Shown: positions 1 through 5,741 of the stretch, piece by piece
Layout: every line of letters begins with the position of its first letter
How positions within the stretch are numbered: position 1 is the first letter of the stretch
Assembly: GCA_020346805.1 (NCBI GenBank)
Contig: CP070790.1
Location: 82,563-90,010, forward strand
Length of the DNA stretch: 7,448 nt
Reading direction: 5' to 3'
From: Planctomycetota bacterium
GTDB lineage: Bacteria; Planctomycetota; Phycisphaerae; UBA1845; PWPN01
Notes under the pieces: model-generated
Seen by the model: only the letters and a program-made list of their open reading frames with translations
What the model was told of the DNA's origin: nothing
The model's database searches: none
Translations under genes and position numbers: made by a program

Positions 1-871
1 GGTTGCAGCCGCGGTGACCGAACTTCAGCTTGTATGTCCGCCCGCCGAGCGACCACGTGAGCAGCTGATGGCCCAGGCAGATGCCGAAGATGGGCACCTT
101 GCCGATCAGTTCGCGCAGGCAATCGTACGCATAGGTTACCGGTTCCGGATCGCCGGGGCCGTTGCTGACAAATACACCATCCGGCTTGCGTTCGAGTATG
201 GCCTGGGGCGGTGCGGTCGGTGGCACTACGGTAACCTCACAACCGGTCTCCACCAGATTACGCAGAATGTTGTGCTTCATTCCGCAATCGATAGCCACCA
301 CGCTATGTTGGCCGGTTTTTGTGCGATGGGCCATGGCGAAGTTGCTTTCGTAACCGCGCGACCACTCGGATATTTTTGTCGGGGCAACCCGCTGAACCAT
401 ATCCTGACCGACCAGCCCCGTCCATCCGGTTGCCCGGCCGACAAGTTCGGCATCGTCCGAGATTTCCGTGGAAATGGAACCTTTCATCGCCCCTTCGATA
501 CGGATCTTGCGGGTGACGGCTCGGGTGTCGATCCCTTCGATACCCACAACTCCATTGGCTTTGAGGTATTCTTCGAGCGAGTCGGTGGCCCGCAGATTTC
601 TTCTCCGCCGGGATAGCTCTTTGATAACAAATCCTTCGACCTGAGGCCCGATCGATTCAACATCCTCCAGGTTAACGCCGTAGTTACCTATCAGCGGGTA
701 GGTCATGGTAACGATTTGACCGGCATACGACGGATCGGTGAGGATTTCTTGATAGCCGGCCATCGAGGTATTGAAACAGACCTCGCCGTCGTGGGTGCCG
801 TCGGCACCGAAGGCCTGGCCGGTATATACGGTGCCGTCTTCAAGGGCTAATTTACAGACACGGCCGGACAA
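1..871 (-). CDS. carA: Carbamoyl-phosphate synthase small (glutaminase) subunit, 3' end off window
   Basis: CarA hydrolyses glutamine and channels ammonia to the large subunit CarB, which makes carbamoyl phosphate for pyrimidine and arginine synthesis in the cytoplasm. The reverse strand encodes 290 residues without a stop. The N-terminal CarA domain shows FNTSMAGYQEILTDPSYAGQ (33-52) and MTYPLIGNYG (56-65), then GIDTRAVTRKIR (113-124). The class I glutamine amidotransferase domain shows SNGPGDP (236-242) and the nucleophile elbow GICLGHQ (263-269) with Cys265, followed by KFGHRGCN at the edge. About 80-90 residues, including the catalytic His-Glu pair, should lie to the left of the window. 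The start is a TTG at 871-869. An in-frame TGA lies nine codons upstream with no ATG or GTG between, and GGGAG sits 7 bases before the TTG. The yggS-like gene lies upstream on the same strand, 183 bases away, across a large inverted repeat. The identification is very secure. Confidence 0.97.
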   Translation of the reverse strand, partial: MSGRVCKLALEDGTVYTGQAFGADGTHDGEVCFNTSMAGYQEILTDPSYAGQIVTMTYPLIGNYGVNLEDVESIGPQVEGFVIKELSRRRRNLRATDSLEEYLKANGVVGIEGIDTRAVTRKIRIEGAMKGSISTEISDDAELVGRATGWTGLVGQDMVQRVAPTKISEWSRGYESNFAMAHRTKTGQHSVVAIDCGMKHNILRNLVETGCEVTVVPPTAPPQAILERKPDGVFVSNGPGDPEPVTYAYDCLRELIGKVPIFGICLGHQLLTWSLGGRTYKLKFGHRGCN

Positions 872-878
872 TGTAGTT

Positions 879-883
879 CTCCC
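879..883 (-). promoter_or_regulatory. Ribosome binding site deciding the TTG start of carA
   Basis: On the reverse strand GGGAG is followed by 7 bases and then TTG at 871. It is the only Shine-Dalgarno-like sequence between the upstream in-frame TGA and the conserved N-terminus of CarA, so it supports the non-ATG start. Confidence 0.7.
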
Positions 884-902
884 GTTACAAGGTCAAATAA
901 TG

Positions 903-998
903 TTGCGGACTCTGACGGGCTATTATGTACTTGTATAGCAGCGTCATTCTCCGACTTGATCGGGGAATGACGCTACAGACATACATTATAGTCCGCAA
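903..998. repeat. Nested inverted repeat upstream of carA (REP/MITE-like or leader hairpin)
   Basis: The core at 940-974 is a hairpin: AGCGTCATTC (940-949) pairs perfectly with GAATGACGCT (965-974), a T-G wobble follows, CCGA (951-954) pairs with TCGG (960-963), and the loop is CTTGA. Outside it, TTGCGGACT (903-911) pairs perfectly with AGTCCGCAA (990-998), and TGTAT (932-936) can pair with ATACA (981-985). Neither side has a T-tract, so it does not look like an intrinsic terminator. It lies between the yggS-like stop and the carA start and would be in any shared transcript. The GTCATTC...GAATGAC style resembles dispersed extragenic palindromes of many genomes. A role in carA expression is possible but unsupported. 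Confidence 0.7.
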
Positions 999-1054
999 GT
1001 GGTAGCTTAGCGGATTATCAGCTTATGTTGAAGGGTTGCTACTTTCTGTAGCTA

Positions 1055-1801
1055 TTAGTTGGTTGTGAATCCCTCAAAGAGTGCTCGGCCCACGCGGACC
1101 ATGGTTGCCCCCTCTTCGATGGCTACTTCAAAGTCGTCGCTCATACCCATGGACAACTCTCGAAACTGCGGACCGAGGTTGTTTTCCGCCTGCATGTCCT
1201 CCAGTATCTCACGGAGCCTGCGAAAATGGGGTCTTACTTCCTGGGGATCTTCACATAATGGGGCCATGGTCATTAATCCGACCACTTTAAGCCCCGGCAA
1301 ATTGGCGATGTGAGTGGCCAGGTGAGGAACGGCACCGACGGCGATACCGTATTTGGTCTTTTCGCCGGAGACGTTGACCTCGATCATTACGGAAACGGTC
1401 TTGCCCAGTTTGCTGGCCTGGGAGCTGACCTCCTCGGCCAGCCGCAGGCTGTCCAGGGAATGTATGGTATTGACCCAGGGTAAAACCTGTCGAACCTTGT
1501 TCCTTTGCAGGTGCCCGACCATGTGCCATTCGGGTTCGGGGGGGGTGTTGGACTGTTACTTGGATCTTTTCCGATTCAGGTATTCTTGTATCATCCCCGC
1601 CCGTTTAACGAGTTCCTGAACTCGACTTTCGCCAATGTCGGTCATCCCGGCTTCGACGGCCGCTCGGATTATATCCGGCTCCACATACTTGGTAATGGCG
1701 ATGAGGCGTACCTTTTCCGGTCTCCGACCGCTCCGCCGGCAGGCGGCTTGTATGCGTTCGCGTATGTTCTTCAGGTTTTCTGACAGTTTCCGTCGCATCA
1801 T
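1055..1801 (-). pseudogene. yggS: YggS/PROSC-family PLP homeostasis protein, interrupted by an in-frame TAA
   Basis: YggS-family proteins are single-domain PLP-binding proteins with an alanine racemase-like barrel. They keep pyridoxal phosphate and amino acid pools in balance and have no known enzymatic reaction. The first part (1801-1556, 81 residues) has the PLP lysine in LIAITKYV (Lys38) and IGESRVQEL (56-64). The second part (1522-1055 from an internal ATG, 155 residues) has MVGHLQRNKVRQ, VMIEVNVSGEKTKYG, VGLMTMAP, ELSMGMSDDFEVAI and the phosphate-binding MVRVGRALFEG. Both parts are in the same frame, separated by TAA (1558-1556) and eleven sense codons ending PEPEWH. The whole is 248 codons, close to the family's usual length, so only one codon breaks it. 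The internal ATG has no ribosome binding site. It may be a pseudogene, a readthrough gene or a sequence error. An A4 and a C8 run flank the stop, so two compensating indels could also explain it. Family assignment is secure; functional status is not. Confidence 0.88.
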
Positions 1802-1836
1802 ACAGCCCGATTGAGCATAATGTTAATGGTCGAAGT

Positions 1837-1863
1837 ATTATACACACCTTAAACGATTTGCAA
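1837..1863 (-). promoter_or_regulatory. Putative promoter of the yggS-like gene
   Basis: On the reverse strand a perfect TATAAT (1842-1837), preceded by TGTG, lies about 35 bases upstream of the ATG at 1801. TTGCAA (1863-1858) lies upstream with a 15-base spacer, shorter than the ideal 17, so this may act as an extended -10 promoter. It sits in the 118-base gap between the divergent yggS-like and trmB genes. Confidence 0.4.
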
Positions 1864-1919
1864 CCTTCCCGGTCCGCTGCCGGTTGATCTTCCACGGCTA
1901 TGTTAGGATGATATCGTAT

Positions 1920-2531
1920 ATGATTACCATCGAAGACGTGATAATTCCGGCTCCTGGGCCGGGTCAGATTCTGGATTTCAAGGCCATGTTTGGCAGGGAT
2001 CTGCCTGTGGAAATGGAGATCGGTACAGGCAAGGGCGGATTCCTGCTTAAGCGGGCCCGGTCGCTGCCTGACCGGTGGTTTTTCGGTGTGGAATGGGCCA
2101 ACAAGTATCTTCGCTATGCCGCCGACCGCATGGTTCGCTGGGGCGTAAACAACGTTCGGCTCATGCGGGCTGATGCCCGACATCTGGTAGTACATCATCT
2201 CCCGCCTGAGTGCCTGACCATTCTGCATATTTACCACCCCGATCCCTGGCCGAAGAAGCGGCACCACAAGCGCCGATTGATTCAGTCCGCATTTATTTCT
2301 GCCGCTGTTAATGCATTGCTGCCAGGAGGACGAATTGCCGTGCAGACCGATCATGAGGAATATTTTCAACAGATCCGCGAAGTGGTCGGCCGGGAAAAAA
2401 GACTTACCGTGGTACCGTTTGATATTCCCGAAGCAGGGATAGTTGGTGGTCGGGTGGAATCCAATTACGAAATCAAGTACCTCCGTGAAGGCCGATCTAT
2501 ATTCCAGATCGCATTGGAAAAAACGGGTTAG
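1920..2531 (+). CDS. trmB: tRNA (guanine-N7-)-methyltransferase TrmB
   Basis: TrmB transfers a methyl group from S-adenosylmethionine to N7 of G46 in the tRNA variable loop. The 203 residues carry the family signature in order: SAM-binding EIGTGKG (33-39), acidic motif FFGVEW (54-59), RADARHL (83-89), the catalytic/tRNA-binding HPDPWPKKRHHKRRL (106-120), QTDHEEYF (142-149) and the C-terminal SNYEIKYLREGRSIF (181-195). The length fits the compact TrmB form with little N-terminal extension. The start is uncertain. ATG at 1920 (MITIEDV) has AGGA 11 bases upstream, a rather long spacing. ATG at 1908 adds four residues, and TTG at 1884 would add twelve. The gene is divergent from the yggS-like gene and is followed 68 bases later by an unrelated membrane protein. 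Function is very secure from the motifs. Confidence 0.95.
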   Translation: MITIEDVIIPAPGPGQILDFKAMFGRDLPVEMEIGTGKGGFLLKRARSLPDRWFFGVEWANKYLRYAADRMVRWGVNNVRLMRADARHLVVHHLPPECLTILHIYHPDPWPKKRHHKRRLIQSAFISAAVNALLPGGRIAVQTDHEEYFQQIREVVGREKRLTVVPFDIPEAGIVGGRVESNYEIKYLREGRSIFQIALEKTG

Positions 2532-2599
2532 CGATGGTCTGACTGGAAGCAAAACATCAAATATATGGGAGCGGAGCGGCGAATATTCAGAGTGTTTTA

Positions 2600-3646
2600 A
2601 TGCTGAGCATTTTGATTTTGATTGTTATCGGATTTGTAATAGTCGGCTGGATCGTGATTAAATCCGGTTTTGATGGAGTCCGCAAGGGTAGTGCGCCACA
2701 TTGCCCGAAATGCGATTACAATCTAACTGGTCTGCCTGCCTTACGTTGTCCCGAGTGTGGATTGGAATTATCGGAGAGGACAGTTGTATTCGGCGAACGA
2801 AAACGCAAAAATTTGCATGTTATCTTGGGTTGTCTGTCTTTTTTTATTGCGGCTTTCTGTTTATATCTGACTTACTTGGAAATAGAGTTCAAATTACAGA
2901 ATGAATGGTATCAGTATCGTCCTACTTTTATGTTACTAAATGACTTGAAAGTCAATCGTTTGAGCGATCGGCCGGTAGAAGAATTGCTTAGGAGATTCAA
3001 AGAAAATCGCCTGACTGATAAGCAGATAAGTGCTATCGTAAGGGCCACGCTTCCTGTGATAGTGTCCATGAGGCAGGCCAAACGTTATCAATTGGCCTTC
3101 AGAGATTTGTTAGCTACATTACTTCATGCCGGGTTTCTTACACCACCGCAGACGGAAACCTACTTTCGAAATATCGAGTTTGCTCAATATTATTATCTTC
3201 CTAATTGGTACAAAACGAGTCATATTCGGGAAGGAAAAGGCTGGTTGATGTGTACATTAGAAGGAAAATTTTCCGGTTGGATGCCTCGCAGAATAGTTGA
3301 AGTTATTTCCATAGATGATCGCAAGGTTAATCAAATCGTAATGGATTATTATCAATTTTCAAAAAGTTTCAGTGGGAGGCTAAGTAAGCCCTTGATTAGC
3401 CCGGCCAATAAGAAAGTAACCATACGGGTAACAACAGAATGGTACGATTTTGGGCCTAATTTTTCGCGTGAGCACTTTGGCGGTCTCTCATCATCTAAAC
3501 GCCGGGCTTGGCTTAAAGAGTTTATGAACATGCAACCGCCTAAGAAAATATGTGCCTATGTGGATGTTCTTGTCTTTAATGAAGACAATGACTGGATGGG
3601 TATCCTGGGAGAGCAACTTAATACGACAACTGCACCAACCCAGTAA
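2600..3646 (+). CDS. Two-helix membrane protein with N-terminal zinc ribbon, function unknown
   Basis: The 348-residue product has a hydrophobic helix at 2-20. A short segment follows with a four-cysteine zinc ribbon, CPKCDYNLTGL (35-45) and CPEC (50-53), then a basic stretch RKRK (67-70) and a second helix at about 73-92. The remaining ~255 residues are polar, charged and of no family I recognise. The positive-inside rule puts the zinc ribbon and basic stretch in the cytoplasm and the large C-terminal part outside. Similar CPxCgYdLtGl ribbons are common in planctomycete membrane proteins of unknown role; this is from memory. The DNA is visibly AT-richer than carA or trmB, with long A/T runs, which may mean different origin or weak selection. 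The ribosome binding site is poor: only AGAG 7 bases before the ATG. It is probably a real gene because the ORF is long and the ribbon is intact. Confidence 0.8.
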   Translation: MLSILILIVIGFVIVGWIVIKSGFDGVRKGSAPHCPKCDYNLTGLPALRCPECGLELSERTVVFGERKRKNLHVILGCLSFFIAAFCLYLTYLEIEFKLQNEWYQYRPTFMLLNDLKVNRLSDRPVEELLRRFKENRLTDKQISAIVRATLPVIVSMRQAKRYQLAFRDLLATLLHAGFLTPPQTETYFRNIEFAQYYYLPNWYKTSHIREGKGWLMCTLEGKFSGWMPRRIVEVISIDDRKVNQIVMDYYQFSKSFSGRLSKPLISPANKKVTIRVTTEWYDFGPNFSREHFGGLSSSKRRAWLKEFMNMQPPKKICAYVDVLVFNEDNDWMGILGEQLNTTTAPTQ

Positions 3647-3733
3647 ATGTGGATTGTCAAAACTCGTCGATTTACACGGGGCGTGTTACAAGAGCTAATC
3701 AGGGCAAAATGTTCTTGAGTTTGTGCCGCTGGT

Positions 3734-4081
3734 TCATAGCAAAACGATGGTAATTCCCTCATTGTAATTGTTAAGGTCCTGGTCTTTGGCCAGTTCGGGA
3801 CATTTCTCCAGTATTTCCCGGACGGATTCTTCAAAGATATCCCATTTTTCACCGACCACAAAAGATCTGATTTTCCCTTCCTTTTGTCTCCTGCGTAGCG
3901 AACGGCGGATCGCATCTTTCAATTTGCCGCCGATCCCCGATGAGCCGTATCCGTGAATGAGCTTTAGGGCTATATTGCCCCGACGTTTGGCATTGTCCAG
4001 TTCTAAAATCAGTCGCTTCCGTGCCTCCGCAACCGTAGGTAGGCCCGCCTTAAGAACAACCACATGAACTTTGGATGCCAT
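3734..4081 (-). CDS. Small Smr-like domain protein
   Basis: This 115-residue protein fits a stand-alone Smr (small MutS-related) domain. Such domains bind or nick nucleic acid and are found alone or at the C-terminus of MutS2. Matches are the core LIHGYGSSGIGGKLKDAIRR (41-60), a pattern of the HGxGxG...L...(V/I) type, the helix TVAEARKRLILELDNA (16-31), and the final strand NEGITIVLL (107-115), which resembles the usual G-x-T-x-V-x-L ending. The N-terminal LDLHG motif of typical Smr domains is not present; that position reads VHVVVLKAG. A basic helix with RRSLRRRQKEGK (59-70) suits nucleic acid contact. The start ATG is preceded on its strand by GGGGA with 7 bases between. It converges on the membrane protein gene, 87 bases away, and diverges from the acyltransferase gene. 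Family is fairly sure; biological role is not known. Confidence 0.82.
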   Translation of the reverse strand: MASKVHVVVLKAGLPTVAEARKRLILELDNAKRRGNIALKLIHGYGSSGIGGKLKDAIRRSLRRRQKEGKIRSFVVGEKWDIFEESVREILEKCPELAKDQDLNNYNEGITIVLL

Positions 4082-4142
4082 TAAACTATCCCCATAAGTA
4101 TTTTGTATTCACCGGAGGAGTACATGTAAATCAAACAAAATC

Positions 4143-4157
4143 AAGATGATTCATCTT
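4143..4157. promoter_or_regulatory. Short palindrome in the divergent Smr-like/acyltransferase gap
   Basis: AAGATGA-T-TCATCTT is a perfect 7-base inverted repeat around one base. A second palindrome, TACATGTA, is at 4121-4128. Both lie between divergent starts, where an operator would be expected, but short palindromes also occur by chance in AT-rich DNA. No convincing -35/-10 pair was found for the plus-strand gene. Confidence 0.25.
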
Positions 4158-4230
4158 CTATTGCCGGTAACAAATATATAGCATTTACTTGACCCGAAGG
4201 TGTCCGCGTATCATTATTTGCATTAGTACC

Positions 4231-5202
4231 ATGTATCAGCATACGGAATCAACAATTCGTAATATATTGCATCTTTTTATAATTCGCACGGTTATCCGGT
4301 TGGGTAACATATACCGGCGAGTGCTTTCGGTTTTCTTCGCTGTTTTTGGTCCGCGAGTTGCGTATTGGATATCAGGCCGGTTGGCCCGGTTATTATATCG
4401 ATTACTGGTGCCTGTTCGCACGTTGAGTGAGACCCAATGCCGGGCTGCTCTGGGGAATCACATTGTCGACCTAGATATTCCTATTATAGCCGAGCAGTCG
4501 TTTATCCATCGGGTTTGGAACCTGACGGATCTGCTGTTGGCCGATCGTTTCCTGCAGTCCCAAACTTATCATCGCTACGGTGGCCGGATTCCTCAAGATC
4601 AACTTGACCGAATGTTAAAAGCCCAGAATCGCGGGCAACCAGCAATTTTATTGACGGCGTATTACGGCTCCTTCGACTTGATCCCGATCTTTTTAGGTTA
4701 CAACGGTATTCGGGCAGGGGTAGTCTATAAGCCACACGCCAATGTGCAGTTTGATATTTATCGGCGGAAAATTCGTGAGCGGAGCGGTTGCGAGCTTATT
4801 CCGCTGAACCAGGCTGGCAACCGTTTGGGGCGGATTCTTGAAGCCGGTGGGGCAGTGGCTATTGTTGCCGACCATCATGCCGACCAACGGGGGATACCGG
4901 TAACCTTTTTGGGATTGCCGACCATGGCCATGCGTTCAGTAGGTTTGCTGGCTTGGCGCTATCATGCCGACGTGGTGGTTGCCGGTATACGACGGATTAA
5001 TAATATGTTTCGCTTTCAATTCATCGTGACCGATATTGTGGATCACAGCGAATGGGAAAAGCAGGATGATGCGGTTACGTACATCACCGAGCGCTATTTG
5101 CGGGCCCTTGAGAAGATCATTCTTGATGATCCCACTCAATATCTTTGGGGACATCCTCGTTGGGGCGAGGATTTTGCCCGCCGTTTAATAGTCGATGAAT
5201 AG
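4231..5202 (+). CDS. LpxL/HtrB-like lysophospholipid acyltransferase family protein with altered catalytic motif
   Basis: This 323-residue protein resembles the LpxL/HtrB family, inner-membrane enzymes that add acyl chains to lipid A precursors or related glycolipids. It begins with a basic, hydrophobic N-terminus (about 11-60) suited to membrane attachment. It then has AILLTAYYGSFDLIPIFLGY (138-157) at the place of the family's HX4E motif, VVYKPHAN (164-171), YRRKIRERSGCELIPLN (177-193), VAIVADHHADQRGIPVTFLG (209-228) and the C-terminal PTQYLWGHPRWGED (301-314), matching the family's W-x-H-x-R-W ending. The catalytic His of HX4E is Tyr144 and the acidic residue is Asp149, so standard chemistry is in doubt. 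The start is uncertain. ATG 4231 is used here; a TTG at 4189 would add 14 residues, and neither has a good ribosome binding site. It converges on a small minus-strand gene 17 bases away. The fold family is confident; substrate and activity are unknown. Confidence 0.85.
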   Translation: MYQHTESTIRNILHLFIIRTVIRLGNIYRRVLSVFFAVFGPRVAYWISGRLARLLYRLLVPVRTLSETQCRAALGNHIVDLDIPIIAEQSFIHRVWNLTDLLLADRFLQSQTYHRYGGRIPQDQLDRMLKAQNRGQPAILLTAYYGSFDLIPIFLGYNGIRAGVVYKPHANVQFDIYRRKIRERSGCELIPLNQAGNRLGRILEAGGAVAIVADHHADQRGIPVTFLGLPTMAMRSVGLLAWRYHADVVVAGIRRINNMFRFQFIVTDIVDHSEWEKQDDAVTYITERYLRALEKIILDDPTQYLWGHPRWGEDFARRLIVDE

Positions 5203-5219
5203 TCCGGAGACTTATGGTA

Positions 5220-5378
5220 TTAACTGTCGCCGGAAGAACTATTTGCGATTGACAGGCCCAGGTCAATCGCTGAGGAAATAATACTACTTGTTTGGCCAAA
5301 AGCCTTTTCTGTAAGGGGCATCCCTATCAGGAAGGCAATCAGGCCGGCCATATAAAAACGCAATCCGTTTCGCATCAT
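5220..5378 (-). CDS. Small exported or membrane-bound peptide (52 residues)
   Basis: This short gene has a strong ribosome binding site: on its strand GGAAGGGAG precedes the ATG with 6 bases between. The 52-residue product starts MMRNGLRFYMAGLIAFLIGM: a basic N-terminus followed by a hydrophobic core to residue 22. It then reads TEKAFGQTS, where A-F-G before Gln29 fits a signal peptidase site and would leave a 24-residue mature peptide rich in Ser, Ile and Leu. It could instead stay as a single membrane helix. The coding DNA contains a 9-base perfect inverted repeat (5245-5253 with 5262-5270), so the SAIDLGLSIA segment folds on itself as RNA. The upstream ORF ends at 5380, one base before this ATG, suggesting translational coupling. 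I do not recognise a family. Confidence rests on the ribosome binding site and signal sequence. Confidence 0.6.
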   Translation of the reverse strand: MMRNGLRFYMAGLIAFLIGMPLTEKAFGQTSSIISSAIDLGLSIANSSSGDS

Positions 5379-5379
5379 A

Positions 5380-5607
5380 TTAGGCTCCCTTCCAATGCAT
5401 TACGGTGGTTCCCCTGTCCCTCTCATAATACTCTGGGAAACTGGCCTTTGTTGCAACTAAAAATACTTCCAACCCGTCGTAATTCAATACGTTTTGATAG
5501 GAACAATTGTTTTTGAACAAGTCTCGAGTTAAAGCCCAGTAGTGTTTCGTAAAGACTGATTTAATCGGTGTAAGGGGTTGTCCGATAATATCGGATCTGT
5601 CTTGCAT
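5380..5607 (-). CDS. Hypothetical 75-residue protein, possibly leaderless
   Basis: The product (MQDRSDIIGQPLTPIKSV...GTTVMHWKGA) is soluble, with no signal peptide, no membrane helix and no family I recognise. An in-frame TAA lies two codons before the ATG, so this is the only possible start near there. There is no ribosome binding site, but a promoter-like TCGACA-18-TATAAC ends five bases before the ATG, placing the likely transcription start at or next to the A of the ATG: a leaderless mRNA. Its last codons carry the ribosome binding site of the next small gene, whose ATG begins one base after this stop. Codons 4-9 hold a palindrome, TCCGAT-AAT-ATCGGA (5581-5595). It may be a real first gene of a two-gene transcript, or simply leader sequence for the exported peptide. 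Confidence 0.4.
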   Translation of the reverse strand: MQDRSDIIGQPLTPIKSVFTKHYWALTRDLFKNNCSYQNVLNYDGLEVFLVATKASFPEYYERDRGTTVMHWKGA

Positions 5608-5612
5608 AAGAT

Positions 5613-5642
5613 GTTATAACAAAACAATTTACGTCTTGTCGA
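5613..5642 (-). promoter_or_regulatory. Putative promoter for the small minus-strand gene pair
   Basis: On the reverse strand TCGACA (5642-5637; 5 of 6 to TTGACA) is followed by an 18-base spacer and TATAAC (5618-5613; 5 of 6 to TATAAT). The predicted transcription start falls at about 5607-5606, exactly on the ATG of the 75-residue ORF. The -35 box overlaps the left arm of the terminator hairpin at 5641-5669. Confidence 0.4.
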
Positions 5643-5669
5643 GCAATAGCGAAATTGGCTCTTTTTTTT
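5641..5669 (+). terminator. Rho-independent terminator, plus-strand direction
   Basis: GAGCAAT (5641-5647) pairs with ATTGGCTC (5654-5661) with one bulged G, around the loop AGCGAA, and is followed directly by eight T residues (5662-5669). The orientation is plus-strand. The nearest plus-strand gene upstream is the acyltransferase, whose stop is at 5202, so a transcript ending here would have a 3' UTR of about 440 bases antisense to both small minus-strand ORFs. Confidence 0.55.
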
Positions 5670-5726
5670 GGCCGATAATTTACCAAGGTACAGATAAATC
5701 GATATGGAGTGATACTGTGGGTTTTT

Positions 5727-5734
5727 AGGAAGGA
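5727..5734 (+). promoter_or_regulatory. Ribosome binding site deciding the start at 5742
   Basis: AGGAAGGA lies 7 bases before the ATG at 5742. It argues against the in-frame GTG at 5709, which has no spaced Shine-Dalgarno sequence, and puts a clean lipoprotein signal peptide at the N-terminus. Confidence 0.75.
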
Positions 5735-5741
5735 TCCGAGA

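Noticed and set aside
14..616. Plus-strand 200-codon ORF at the left edge
   Set aside because: It lies antisense to carA, whose motifs are unmistakable on the other strand. The translation has no family features.
1605..2552. Minus-strand 315-codon ORF
   Set aside because: It is antisense to trmB and overlaps the yggS-like gene in another frame. Both real genes have complete motif sets, so this is a shadow.
3674..3686. ACACG-GGG-CGTGT hairpin between convergent genes as a bidirectional terminator
   Set aside because: The stem is only five pairs with no T-tract on either strand. The 87-base gap shows no better candidate.
3556..3915. Minus-strand 119-codon ORF
   Set aside because: It overlaps the Smr-like gene in another frame and the end of the membrane protein gene antisense, with no ribosome binding site or motif.
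5245..5270. Perfect 9-base hairpin as a terminator for the acyltransferase gene
   Set aside because: There is no T-tract on either side, and it falls inside the coding sequence of the 52-residue peptide.
5292..5516. Plus-strand 74-codon ORF before the terminator
   Set aside because: It is rich in His, Pro, Arg and Asn with no domain or ribosome binding site. It is antisense to both small minus-strand ORFs, one of which has much better start signals.
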